The notes under the pieces are model-generated. The model saw only the letters and a program-made list of their open reading frames with translations, was not told where the DNA came from and searched no databases. Both the position numbers and the translations under genes were made by a program. This document shows positions 37,439 to 47,059 of a stretch of DNA of 64,000 bases, one piece after another; the first letter of the stretch is position 1; each line of letters opens with the position of its first letter. Source of the stretch: Paludibacter jiangxiensis. GTDB taxonomy: Bacteria > Bacteroidota > Bacteroidia > Bacteroidales > Paludibacteraceae. The stretch spans positions 186,001-250,000 of the forward strand of contig NZ_BDCR01000004.1 in NCBI RefSeq assembly GCF_001618385.1, written 5' to 3'.

Positions 37439-38341
37439 ATGAAAACAAGTTCAAAATTTGGGCTGATGCTGGCAATATTTTTTGTATTCTCATTTTCGGA
37501 CTCATTTGCAAAAAAAGCCCAAAAACCCGATCCAAAATTCTTCATTTACCTCTGCTTTGGGCAATCAAATATGGAGGCTGGGGCACGCCCTGAAAAGCAA
37601 GATTCAGGTATGGTTGACAAGCGTTTCCAAATGATGGCAGCAGTCGACAATCCAAAATTGAATAGGAAAAAGGGGAATTGGTATGTGGCAGAACCGCCGA
37701 TTAATCGACCCGAAAATAAAATGGGACCAGTCGATTTCTTTGGTCGCACAATGGTCGCTAACCTACCAGAGAAATACCGGGTAGGCGTTATCAATGTTTC
37801 GGTTGCGGGTGCAAAAATAGAGCTTTGGAGTAAAGACAGTTGCCAAAGTTATCTGTCCAAAGCAGAAGGGTGGATGCAGAATATATGTAAACAATACGAT
37901 GGAAATCCATATCAACGTTTGGTTGAAATGGCTCGAATCGCACAAAAAGATGGTGTGATCAAGGGCATTCTGATACATCAGGGCGAATCAAATTCAACTG
38001 ATCCGCAATGGCCAAACAAAGTAAAAGCCATATACGATAATCTGATGAAAGATTTGAATCTCAAACCTAAAAACGTATCATTATTGGCGGGAGAGCTCAA
38101 AACTAAGGAAGAACATGGTATTTGCTATGCCTTCAATACAGATATTTTGATAAATTTGCCAAAAATTCTGCCTAATTCCTACATTATTTCATCTCAGGGA
38201 GTAAAAGGAACTACCGACCAATATCATTTTAATACCGAAGGAATGCGAGAACTCGGAAGACGGTTTGCTGTACAAATGCTGAAAATACAAGGGTTCAAAT
38301 ACAATGATCCCGCTGTGCCTGCAATTGCCACAACCAAATGA
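37439..38341 (+). CDS. SASA/CE6-type carbohydrate acetylesterase
   Basis: 300 residues with a signal peptide (about 1-24). The Ser block is CFGQSNMEAG (S43), the second block LIHQGESNSTDP, and the Asp-x-x-His pair D260 and H263 lies in DQYHFNTEG. This is the SGNH-like SASA (DUF303) fold of family CE6, whose members remove acetyl groups from xylan. Sialate acetylesterases share the fold, but no sialic acid genes are present. Confidence 0.88.
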   Translation: MKTSSKFGLMLAIFFVFSFSDSFAKKAQKPDPKFFIYLCFGQSNMEAGARPEKQDSGMVDKRFQMMAAVDNPKLNRKKGNWYVAEPPINRPENKMGPVDFFGRTMVANLPEKYRVGVINVSVAGAKIELWSKDSCQSYLSKAEGWMQNICKQYDGNPYQRLVEMARIAQKDGVIKGILIHQGESNSTDPQWPNKVKAIYDNLMKDLNLKPKNVSLLAGELKTKEEHGICYAFNTDILINLPKILPNSYIISSQGVKGTTDQYHFNTEGMRELGRRFAVQMLKIQGFKYNDPAVPAIATTK

Positions 38342-38398
38342 GAGTACATAGAAAATGACTGCTGATGCAATTATTAAAGAGCATAAAATAATACAAGA

Positions 38399-40651
38399 AT
38401 GAAAAAAACACAAAAGAAAGTATCGGTTCTGACGGCATTTGCCTTGCTATTTGGCTATTTGCAGATTCCTGTAATAGCACAACAACCAGCAGTAACCGCG
38501 TATCGTATGAATTTAAATGTTGATCAGTTGGGCATCGACATTAGTCCCACCCTGAATGGCATTTTCTTCGAGGATCTCAATTTTGCAAACGACGGGGGAA
38601 TCAGCGCGCAGCTTATTCAAAATAATTCTTTCCAGATGTACAATGTTACCGGATCAGCAGAAACAGGACCAGCAAACAAAAAAGTTCCGGAATTCTCGAA
38701 ATCGCCGACCGATATTTACAGTTGGACAGTCGTTTCTGCCGGAGGAGGTAGTGGTTCGGTTACGTTGGTCGATAGCAAACCTTTGGTCACTTATAAAAAG
38801 CTATACAACTTCGATGAGAAAGATCAGTACGACGACGCTTTAAAATACAAGCAATATTGTGCCCAGATAACAATCAACAAAGCCGGAAACGGTTTTGGAC
38901 TGGCAGCCAACGGATTTGGTATCAATCCCAATGGGCAGGAACGACAAGGTTTTTACTATGCCAATAATACACAAATCCCGTCTATCGCAGTCAATGCCGG
39001 TGTAAAATACGACTTAGGCCTTTATCTTCAGGGAAAAGACTACAAAGGTACTGTAACCGTATATCTCGAAGATGCTTCAGGAAAACGGAATTCAAATGCG
39101 TTGACATTTAAAGGGATGAATGGTAACTGGAAAAAATTCGCTGGAAAGCTGACCGCACAGCGCAGTGTAGATAGCCGCCTGATTATTGCGGGCACTGCAA
39201 CCGGAACATTTTACCTCGATTTTGTGACTTTGGTTCCCGAAGCATCGCAGTTGTGGCGTGCAGGCAAAATAGGTGGTTTTAGGAAAGATATGCTGGAGGC
39301 ACTCGAAAAACTGCATCCGAAATTTATGCGTTTCCCGGGTGGTTGCGCTTCGGAAGGCTCCAACTACTGGGGTCAATATTTCTGGAAAAATACCATTGGC
39401 CCGGTTGAAGAACGAATCGGTATTCGCAATCACTGGGGTTACTGGACTTCACAACACATTGGTTATTATGAATATTTGAAAATGGCCGAGGCGCTTGGAG
39501 CTAAACCGCTTCCGGTTCTCAACAATGGTGTAACCTGTCAGTTTGCCGGGCGTTCGTACATTGCACCGCTGGGCACCGACGAGGAGAAAAAACGCTTTTA
39601 CGACATCTATGTGAAAGATGCGCTTGATTTGATTGAATTTTGTAATGGCAATGCCTCCACCGAATGGGGAGCAAAACGTATTGCCATGGGGCATCCCAAA
39701 CCTTTCAACCTCGAATATCTTGGTGTCGGGAACGAAAACAGCGGCGAAGCATTTTGGGAACGTTTCGATATCATTTATAAGGCCGTGAAGGAAAAATACC
39801 CGAATATCAATGTTGTTTCGACTGCCGGAGCAGGCGGTTCTGGTAAGGAATTCGATGCCAACTATTCGATTATTGACCAAAAATACCCGGTAAGCATCGT
39901 AGACGAACATTACTATTCCAGCGATGAATGGTTTTTCGGAAATACGCATCGGTACGATAAAGATAAAGTTCGCGGTAATCAGGGGAATACCTATAACCGA
40001 GAAAAGCCTACCCGTGTGTTTGTGGGTGAGTTTGCAAATAGCCGCACTAATAATGCTTACGTTTCAACTTTGGCTGAAGCTGCCTATTCAACCGGACTGG
40101 AACGCAATTCAGATATGGTGGTGATGGCCGCCTACGCACCTTTGTTCTGCAAGAAAGGCTTTTCTAAATGGGGCTCAAACCTGATTTGGTTCGACAACCG
40201 CGGACTGTGGCGTACAACCAACTACTATTACATGTCCATGTTTGCCAGCAACATTGGAAACAAAGCCATCGAAATTAGTCCATTATACAAGGCAGCCGAT
40301 CAGTCGGAAGACTCCAAAGTGTATACTTCGCCAACCATCGACACCAAAACCGGCACTATTTATCTGAAAGTGGTGAATGCCGAGGCAGTGCCCAAAGAGA
40401 CAACGATTGCGTTGAATGGGGTCGGCAACGGGAAATACAAAGCTACAATGGAATACCTCACTTCGGGAGATACTTCAATTAAAAATCAGGGCAGCCAGAA
40501 TTTTTATTCTTCCGCTCCTGATGTAAAAGATTTCACTTACAACGAAGCTATCACACCGCAGACTAAAGATTTGGGCATGGTATCCGGGTCATTGAAAGTT
40601 ACATTCCCAGTTAATTCGGTGTGTGTGATCAAATTGGTGAAGACAAAATAA
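38399..40651 (+). CDS. GH51 alpha-L-arabinofuranosidase
   Basis: 750 residues with a signal peptide (about 1-27). An N-terminal beta/CBM-like region (about 30-290) precedes the barrel, with KFMRFPGGCASEG. The acid/base is E446 in GVGNENSGE and the nucleophile E544 in VFVGEFANS. A C-terminal jelly-roll domain follows. It hydrolyses terminal alpha-L-arabinofuranosyl groups. Start ATG 38399 lies 57 bp after the esterase gene. A second, differently built GH51 follows. Confidence 0.93.
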   Translation: MKKTQKKVSVLTAFALLFGYLQIPVIAQQPAVTAYRMNLNVDQLGIDISPTLNGIFFEDLNFANDGGISAQLIQNNSFQMYNVTGSAETGPANKKVPEFSKSPTDIYSWTVVSAGGGSGSVTLVDSKPLVTYKKLYNFDEKDQYDDALKYKQYCAQITINKAGNGFGLAANGFGINPNGQERQGFYYANNTQIPSIAVNAGVKYDLGLYLQGKDYKGTVTVYLEDASGKRNSNALTFKGMNGNWKKFAGKLTAQRSVDSRLIIAGTATGTFYLDFVTLVPEASQLWRAGKIGGFRKDMLEALEKLHPKFMRFPGGCASEGSNYWGQYFWKNTIGPVEERIGIRNHWGYWTSQHIGYYEYLKMAEALGAKPLPVLNNGVTCQFAGRSYIAPLGTDEEKKRFYDIYVKDALDLIEFCNGNASTEWGAKRIAMGHPKPFNLEYLGVGNENSGEAFWERFDIIYKAVKEKYPNINVVSTAGAGGSGKEFDANYSIIDQKYPVSIVDEHYYSSDEWFFGNTHRYDKDKVRGNQGNTYNREKPTRVFVGEFANSRTNNAYVSTLAEAAYSTGLERNSDMVVMAAYAPLFCKKGFSKWGSNLIWFDNRGLWRTTNYYYMSMFASNIGNKAIEISPLYKAADQSEDSKVYTSPTIDTKTGTIYLKVVNAEAVPKETTIALNGVGNGKYKATMEYLTSGDTSIKNQGSQNFYSSAPDVKDFTYNEAITPQTKDLGMVSGSLKVTFPVNSVCVIKLVKTK

Positions 40652-40730
40652 TGCTCATTCCAATTTAGTTATCTGAATTGCTTCAAACAACAACATAGGC
40701 GATTATTGCCGATTCTGGCATAATAAATTA

Positions 40731-40841
40731 ATGAAAACACAGAGTATGAAACGAACATATTGCTGCACAACATCCAAGAGGATTGTAATAATTTACAGCA
40801 ACATGGAGTTCCATACTTCCTTAGATGAAAAATTATTATAG
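40731..40841 (+). CDS. Possible 36-residue leader ORF before the second GH51 gene
   Basis: ATG 40731 to TAG 40839-40841. Its stop lies one base before an in-frame ATG (40843) of the GH51 gene, so it could act by translational coupling. There is no homology or strong ribosome-binding site to prove translation. Confidence 0.2.
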   Translation: MKTQSMKRTYCCTTSKRIVIIYSNMEFHTSLDEKLL

Positions 40842-43278
40842 TATGAAAACAAGATTTAGAAATTCTCGCTATAGGAAAATTGCGCTAATTGGATCGTCCA
40901 TCGTTTTTTTTCTTTGTTTCCAGTCTTTCGCTATTGACAAAGCAAAGATATCGGTTGACGTAAATAAACCAGGGCATGCTATTGCTCCAAATTTATTCGG
41001 AATCTTCTTTGAAGATATTAACCTCTCTGCCGATGGCGGTATCTACCCGGAACTGGTGCGTAACCGTTCTTTTGAAGATGCCGATACGCTTCAGAACTGG
41101 AAATTTACTAGCGCTAACAATCAAAGTAAAGCATTGGTTTGTACGGCCAATGTGCTGTCTCGCCAACCAGTCACTCCACTTAACGCATTCAACCGCAAAT
41201 CATTATTGATCGATGCAAATGGTCTTTTTAAGATGGAAAATGAAGGCTATTTTGGCATGAATGCCGTTCAGGGAAACAGCTACACATTTAAAATGGCAGC
41301 AAGGACTTCCACTAATTTCAACTCTTCGGTGAAGGTCAGACTTGTTGGTTCCAACGGAAAAGAGCTTGCTTCGGGAGAAATAAAGGGGTTTGATGAAAAA
41401 TGGCAATATTTTTCGCTGACACTTACTCCTTCAACCACTGATCCTAAGGCTCATCTCGAAATTTCGGGAGAAGGAACCGGCAAATTGTACCTCGATATGG
41501 TTTCGTTGATGCCTGACAAAACTTGGAAAAATAGTGGCTTACGGGTTGATTTAGCACAAGCTATCGATGCACTTCATCCAAAGTTTTTCCGCTTTCCCGG
41601 AGGTTGCTGGGTAGAAGGCGAAGATTTTGAACATATGTATCATTGGAAAAATACGATTGGTAACATCGATTCGCGTACGTCGTTGTGGAATATCTGGGGC
41701 TACAATGCCACACACGGCCTAGGTTACCACGAATATCTGCAAATGGCAGAAGATTTGGGAGCCGAACCTTTGTTCTGCATCAATGCCGGTGTTTCTCACA
41801 AGGAGACGGTATCTACCGATCGCATTGGGCCTTGGATACAGGATGCTCTGGATGCAATTGAGTATGCCAATGGCCCGCTAACTTCGGTTTGGGGCAGCAT
41901 CCGTGCAAAAAATGGTCATCCGGCACCCTTTAATCTGAAGTATCTCGAAATTGGAAACGAAAACTTCGGGAAAGAATATTTTGCCAACTATGAGCTGATT
42001 GCAAAAGCTGTGTTGGCAAAATATCCGGACATGAAACTTATCGCTAATGACTGGTCGGGAGGCCATCCAACAGAACCCAGTCCTGAGTTGATTGACGAAC
42101 ACTACTACAACAATCCGGACTGGTTTGTGTTGAATGCAACAAAATATGATGGTTACGACCGTAAAGGTCCGAAGATTTTTATTGGAGAATATGCCGTTAC
42201 AAGCGGTTCCGGAAAAGGAAATTTGCGAGGAGCTATTGGCGAAGCTGCTTGGATGACCGGTATGGAACGCAATTCCGATATTGTTGAAATGGGTGCTTAT
42301 GCACCACTTTTCTGTAATGCCAATCACAAGCGCTGGCCTATCAATTTGATTAACTACGATAGTTACCGCTGGTATGGGTTGCCAAGTTACTATGTGCAGG
42401 AAATGTTTGCAAACAATCAGGGTACAGTTACGTTGCCTGTTAACGTGGAAGGTGGTCCGCAGGTCGAAATGCCAAGTTCTTCCGGTCGAATTGGATTGGG
42501 AACATGGAATAATACGGCAGAATTTAAAGACCTGAAAGTGGTAGCTCCAGATGGTAAGATGCTGTATCAATCCGATTTTTCAAAGAGTATTGACGATTGG
42601 ACAAAAACCGGACAGGGTGACTGGTCGGTTAAGGATGGTATTCTGAAACAATCGGCAATTGCAACCGGTGTTACTGCTTTTGTTGGAGACAAATCGTGGA
42701 AGAATTATACAGTCACTTTGAAGGCACGCAAACTTTCGGGAGAAAACGGATTTCAGATTTACTTCCATAATACAGGTAAAGGTGAACGCATACGCTGGGA
42801 TATTGGTGGTTACAATAACACGACCAACGAAATGCAAATCGGACTCAATGCCGGAAGCATGAAAGGATCGCTGGAACCGGGTCGTTGGTATGATGTCAAA
42901 CTTGAAATTTTGGACAATGCAGTGAAGGGTTATTTGGATGGAAAATTGGTGCAGGAAGTATCAAACGGACAGTTGAATACGAAGAGTATTTGTGCCAGCG
43001 CTTCGCGCGACGATAAATCAGGCGATATTATTGTGAAAGTAGTGAATACTGCCGCTATTGCTGTTAAAACGACTATTGCCCTGCAAGGAGTAACTAATAT
43101 AACCGGAACCGGAACAGCTATTGTGTTAACTTCGGCCAACGCGTTGGATGAGAATACATTGGATGCACCAACCAAAGTTGCGCCTAAAACGGAAACTGTG
43201 AAATTCTCAGGGACAAAAATTAACCGTTCATTCCCGGCTAATTCGCTGACAATATTACGCTTATCAAATAATAAATAA
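40825..43278 (+). CDS. GH51 alpha-L-arabinofuranosidase with inserted concanavalin-like module
   Basis: 817 residues from ATG 40825; ATG 40843 (MKTRFRN) is an equally likely start. A signal peptide ends near FQSFA. The barrel has KFFRFPGGCWVEG, acid/base E379 in EIGNENFGKE and nucleophile E455 in IFIGEYAVTSG. Residues about 545-715 (LGTWNNTAEFKDLKV, WSVKDGILKQ, FQIYFHNTGKGERIRW, LDGKLVQEV) form a LamG/DUF1080-type beta-sandwich inserted before the C-terminal jelly roll (IIVKVVNTA). The insertion probably binds a xylan or arabinan chain. GH43 follows after 11 bp. Confidence 0.92.
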   Translation: MKNYYSMKTRFRNSRYRKIALIGSSIVFFLCFQSFAIDKAKISVDVNKPGHAIAPNLFGIFFEDINLSADGGIYPELVRNRSFEDADTLQNWKFTSANNQSKALVCTANVLSRQPVTPLNAFNRKSLLIDANGLFKMENEGYFGMNAVQGNSYTFKMAARTSTNFNSSVKVRLVGSNGKELASGEIKGFDEKWQYFSLTLTPSTTDPKAHLEISGEGTGKLYLDMVSLMPDKTWKNSGLRVDLAQAIDALHPKFFRFPGGCWVEGEDFEHMYHWKNTIGNIDSRTSLWNIWGYNATHGLGYHEYLQMAEDLGAEPLFCINAGVSHKETVSTDRIGPWIQDALDAIEYANGPLTSVWGSIRAKNGHPAPFNLKYLEIGNENFGKEYFANYELIAKAVLAKYPDMKLIANDWSGGHPTEPSPELIDEHYYNNPDWFVLNATKYDGYDRKGPKIFIGEYAVTSGSGKGNLRGAIGEAAWMTGMERNSDIVEMGAYAPLFCNANHKRWPINLINYDSYRWYGLPSYYVQEMFANNQGTVTLPVNVEGGPQVEMPSSSGRIGLGTWNNTAEFKDLKVVAPDGKMLYQSDFSKSIDDWTKTGQGDWSVKDGILKQSAIATGVTAFVGDKSWKNYTVTLKARKLSGENGFQIYFHNTGKGERIRWDIGGYNNTTNEMQIGLNAGSMKGSLEPGRWYDVKLEILDNAVKGYLDGKLVQEVSNGQLNTKSICASASRDDKSGDIIVKVVNTAAIAVKTTIALQGVTNITGTGTAIVLTSANALDENTLDAPTKVAPKTETVKFSGTKINRSFPANSLTILRLSNNK

Positions 43279-43289
43279 AACCTATTTCC

Positions 43290-44861
43290 ATGAAAAAAAT
43301 TGGAACTTTACTATTACTTCTCGTTATTTCAAGTGCAAACTTACTCTTGGCTCAAGCCAATAAAGCACAGAATCCGATTATTTTTGCCGATGTCCCCGAT
43401 ATGTCGATGACCCGTGTGGGCGACACTTATTATATGAGCAGCACCACCATGCACATGAGTCCCGGCGTGCCAATTATGAAATCGAAAGATCTTGTGAATT
43501 GGAAGATTGTGAGTTATGCTTACGACACGCTGGCAAATATAGATGCCATGAACCTTGTAAACGGCAAAAGTACTTATGGCAGAGGCTCGTGGGCCAGTAC
43601 TATCAAATATCACAAAGGACAATTCTATGTTACCACTTTTGCTCAAACAACGGGTAAAACCTATATTTTCACGACGAAGAATATAGAAAAAGGGCCTTGG
43701 AAAACCGTTTCGTTTAAGCCTGCTTATCACGATTGCAATCTCTTTTTCGACGATAACGGACACAATTACCTGATTTATGGGAATCATAAATTACACATTG
43801 TTGAGCTTAACGAAGAAATGACCGGCGTGAAAGCTGAAACTGATCATATACTTATAGAAGATGCGACAGCTCCGTCCGGAAAGCCGGGACTTGGAGCCGA
43901 AGGTTCTCAGGTTTTCAAAGTAAACGGGAAATACTACCTGATGAACATAACATGGCCGAGTGGACAAGGAAGCATGCGTACTGTGGTGCTTCACCGGGCC
44001 GACAATATTATGGGTCCTTGGGAAGGCAAGGTAGCACTTAAAGATTTAGGAGTAGCTCAGGGAGGGCTGATAGATACCCCCGATGGTCGATGGTTTTCGT
44101 ACTTGTTTCGCGATTACGGTTCGGTAGGCCGCATTCCTTACCTCGTTCCTGTAAAATGGGAAGATGGGTGGCCTGTGTTTGGTGTTGACGGCAAAGTGCC
44201 CGAAATTCTTGATCTGCCAGTCAGCAAAGGATTAGTACCCGGTATTGTAAACAATGATGAATTTACCCGTAAACCCGGAGAACGAGTTTTGCCTTTGGTG
44301 TGGCAGTGGAATCACAATCCTGATAACTCTCTTTGGTCGTTGAAAGAGCGGCCCGGCTACTTGCGTCTCAAAACCGGACGAATCGATACTTTGTTCCTGA
44401 AAGCAAGAAATACACTTACACAACGTACTTTCGGTCCCCAATGCTCGGGGATTACTTCGGTCGATGTTTCGCATCTGAAAAATGGAGACTTTGCCGGTTT
44501 GTGTGCTCTGCAACGCAAATTTGGTCTTGTGGGCGTTAAAATGGAAAAGGGAGCTAAATATGTTTATATGGTTAGTAACAAAACCGATAAACCGACCGAA
44601 TTGCAAAGTATTCCTTTGTCTCAGAATAAAATCTATCTCAAAATTGAATGTAATTTCAGAGATAAAGTTGATATAGCCAAATTCTTCTACAGTCTCGACG
44701 GTAAAACGTGGAATGTTATTGGGGACTCGCTAAAAATGGAATACACGCTGATGGAACACTTTATGGGATACCGTTTTGGCCTGTATGCTTATTCGTCTAA
44801 AACCCCTGGTGGTTATGCAGACTTCGACTGGTTCCATATCTCCGATAAAATTTCCAAATAA
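43290..44861 (+). CDS. GH43 beta-xylosidase/arabinofuranosidase with C-terminal beta-sandwich
   Basis: 523 residues with a signal peptide (about 1-21). The GH43 domain has FADVPDMSMTRVGDTYYMSS (base likely D37), HDCNLFFDDNG (Asp modulator) and GAEGSQVFKVNG (acid E204). The C-terminal ~190 residues (WQWNHNPDNSLWSL, RTFGPQCSGITSVDV, YRFGLYAYSS) are the concanavalin-like domain of beta-xylosidases. It probably cleaves xylose or arabinose from oligosaccharides. It is 11 bp from the GH51 gene, so the pair is surely co-transcribed. Confidence 0.93.
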   Translation: MKKIGTLLLLLVISSANLLLAQANKAQNPIIFADVPDMSMTRVGDTYYMSSTTMHMSPGVPIMKSKDLVNWKIVSYAYDTLANIDAMNLVNGKSTYGRGSWASTIKYHKGQFYVTTFAQTTGKTYIFTTKNIEKGPWKTVSFKPAYHDCNLFFDDNGHNYLIYGNHKLHIVELNEEMTGVKAETDHILIEDATAPSGKPGLGAEGSQVFKVNGKYYLMNITWPSGQGSMRTVVLHRADNIMGPWEGKVALKDLGVAQGGLIDTPDGRWFSYLFRDYGSVGRIPYLVPVKWEDGWPVFGVDGKVPEILDLPVSKGLVPGIVNNDEFTRKPGERVLPLVWQWNHNPDNSLWSLKERPGYLRLKTGRIDTLFLKARNTLTQRTFGPQCSGITSVDVSHLKNGDFAGLCALQRKFGLVGVKMEKGAKYVYMVSNKTDKPTELQSIPLSQNKIYLKIECNFRDKVDIAKFFYSLDGKTWNVIGDSLKMEYTLMEHFMGYRFGLYAYSSKTPGGYADFDWFHISDKISK

Positions 44862-45095
44862 GCGAATTGTAACTCTCAATTGAAATACGAATCAAATACT
44901 GGTTAGGTTTGCATAGCATTCTGAATTGCTTATCGAATCTTTTTTTGTAACTATGCCTGCCAATATCAAAAGTAAATTACATGCTTTTATTTACCGCCTT
45001 TATTGATGAGGTGGGTGAGTTAATCCTAGTTTGAGACAAAATTTAGGAAGTGTTGCTGTCTAGTCTTAATGATGGTTTTTTATATACTTGAAAAG

Positions 45096-45103
45096 TACCT
45101 TTG
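45096..45103 (+). promoter_or_regulatory. -7 element for the third GH29 gene
   Basis: TACCTTTG lies 43 bp before the ATG at 45147, in the 285-bp gap after GH43. It suggests that the last two genes of the locus form a separate transcript. Confidence 0.5.
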
Positions 45104-45146
45104 TTATGCACAAGGTATTATTGATATCATATCTAATATACAATAG

Positions 45147-46922
45147 ATGAGAAAAATTATTGAAGCTCTGATCTTAGCTACTGTGCTAATTTTTAGCATT
45201 AATGCACAAGGATTGAAGGTGAAAAACAAATCTTCACTTCCTGATAAATTACCGTCATTCCCTAATGTTCCGGCACCATTAGGAATTGACACAGTATCAA
45301 TGGGAGATTCTCGAACTTTTCCCGAAATCAAACTCGCGAATTTACCCCTTACACCCGGTCCTTTTGAACCCACATGGGAATCGATTGAAAAAAACTATCC
45401 GGGCGAACCAAACTGGCTTCGTGAAGCCAAATTTGGTATCTGGGTTCACTTTGGACCTCAATCGGCGGGTGAGAGCGGCGACTGGTATGCCCGCAATCTA
45501 TATAAATCAGGTCATGTGGCTTACAACAACCATATAAAAAGATACGGACATCCATCAGAGGTTGGTTACAAGGACGTCTTAAACAGTTGGAATCCTACAA
45601 AATTGAATCCCGCCGCGCTTACAAAAATATATGAAGAAGCCGGTGCGCGCTTTTTAATGATTCAAGGGGTTCATCACGACAATTTTGATTTGTGGGATTC
45701 TAAATATCAACCCTGGAATTCTGTAAATATCGGCCCCAAGCGCGATCTTATAGGCGAGTGGGCTAAAGCATGCCGCGCCAATGGAATGCGGTTTGGCGTA
45801 ACTTTCCATCACGAATATACCTGGTGGTGGTGGCAAACCGCTTTTGGCAGCGACAAAGATGGTGACAAAAAAGGAGTTCCTTATGATGGGAATCTGACTC
45901 TTGCCGACGGGAAAGGTAAATGGTGGGAGGGCTATGATCCCCGCCTGCTTTATGGAATTAACCTGCGCGAATACAAAGGTGTAAGCAAAGCTGCGGCGTC
46001 GGGCTGGTCGCCACCACCAGCTGGTATTTTTGCCAACCATATTGATTATGCTAAATGGTACACTACGCAATGGGCATTGCGGATGATGGATGTGGTAGAG
46101 CATTACGATCCCGATTTTATATATACTGATGGAACTTCCACCCAACCATTTAGCGGAAACGGTACCGGAACCGGGATTAAAGCCGATGCAATGCAACGTG
46201 TTATTGCCGATTTTTATAACCGTGCACTTCAACGACGCGGACAGGTAAATACCTTTAGCATTGTGAAGTTTCGTCATAATACCAACGGTACTGTAAACAC
46301 CGAAGAGTTTGGCATTCCGGCAGACATTAATGCAAAGGAGCCCTGGATCGCTGAGGCTCCGGTGGGTGATTGGTTCTACGCTCCGGGATTTACATACAAT
46401 TCAGGAATGATGATTCGTTACATTATCGAAGCTATTGCACGCGATGGAAATGCTGCTTTGTGTATTTCTATACTTCCGGATGGTTCGCTCGATGAAGGCA
46501 GCCGGGAAATGCTGAAAGAAGTGGGTGTCTGGATGAAGCGCAACGGAGAAGCCGTTTATGGAAGCCATGCATGGAAAATTCCCGGCGAAGGCGAAATCGT
46601 CAATGGCAAATTGAAAATGCTCCCCGGTGGCGCCTTACAGCGCAAACATGCCGAATTCAAATTTGATGCGCAGGATATACGTTTCACTGTGGGTAAAAAC
46701 GGATCGCTTTACGCGTTCTGTATGAATGTACCCACAGCAGGATCCTCGGTCAAAATCAAGTCACTTGCTACAGAGACCAATAATTTTAGAAAACCTGTCA
46801 AATCAGTGCAATTACTTGGATACAAAGGCAAATTGAACTGGAAACAGGAAGCCGATGGCTTAACAATTACCTGCCCGGAAGAAATGCCTTATGCCACTTC
46901 GGTGGTATTTAAGATTGATTAG
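45147..46922 (+). CDS. GH29 alpha-L-fucosidase family protein
   Basis: 591 residues with a signal peptide (about 1-21). The GH29 barrel begins WLREAKFGIWVHFGPQSAG and has FLMIQGVHHDNFDLWDS. The expected nucleophile position is D328 in FIYTDGTSTQ. FGVTFHHEYTWWWW and the C-terminal GNAALCISILPDGSLDEG complete the fold. It is more diverged than the other two GH29s (VHFGPQ in place of IHWGLY), so its glycosidic specificity may differ. It has its own promoter. Confidence 0.9.
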   Translation: MRKIIEALILATVLIFSINAQGLKVKNKSSLPDKLPSFPNVPAPLGIDTVSMGDSRTFPEIKLANLPLTPGPFEPTWESIEKNYPGEPNWLREAKFGIWVHFGPQSAGESGDWYARNLYKSGHVAYNNHIKRYGHPSEVGYKDVLNSWNPTKLNPAALTKIYEEAGARFLMIQGVHHDNFDLWDSKYQPWNSVNIGPKRDLIGEWAKACRANGMRFGVTFHHEYTWWWWQTAFGSDKDGDKKGVPYDGNLTLADGKGKWWEGYDPRLLYGINLREYKGVSKAAASGWSPPPAGIFANHIDYAKWYTTQWALRMMDVVEHYDPDFIYTDGTSTQPFSGNGTGTGIKADAMQRVIADFYNRALQRRGQVNTFSIVKFRHNTNGTVNTEEFGIPADINAKEPWIAEAPVGDWFYAPGFTYNSGMMIRYIIEAIARDGNAALCISILPDGSLDEGSREMLKEVGVWMKRNGEAVYGSHAWKIPGEGEIVNGKLKMLPGGALQRKHAEFKFDAQDIRFTVGKNGSLYAFCMNVPTAGSSVKIKSLATETNNFRKPVKSVQLLGYKGKLNWKQEADGLTITCPEEMPYATSVVFKID

Positions 46923-47006
46923 TTGACACAAGGTTGTCCTCGCCGCCAAGGCATGTCTTTGAAAAAGAAAGGAAGACCTTGAAAGTACATGTTCATTTTA
47001 CCACAT

Positions 47007-47034
47007 CTCAGCCCTGCCATATTGGAGGGCTGAG
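47007..47034 (+). other. Hairpin in the leader of the esterase gene
   Basis: A perfect 9-bp stem, CTCAGCCCT and AGGGCTGAG, with a 10-nt loop and no T-tract after it. It may be a weak terminator of the GH29 gene or a leader structure. Confidence 0.35.
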
Positions 47035-47059
47035 GGAGACGGAAAATACAAAAATAAAG

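Noticed and set aside
46934-47059. N-terminal extension of the CE1-like esterase from a TTG codon
   Set aside because: It would put 42 polar residues and a hairpin-coding stretch ahead of a normal signal peptide.
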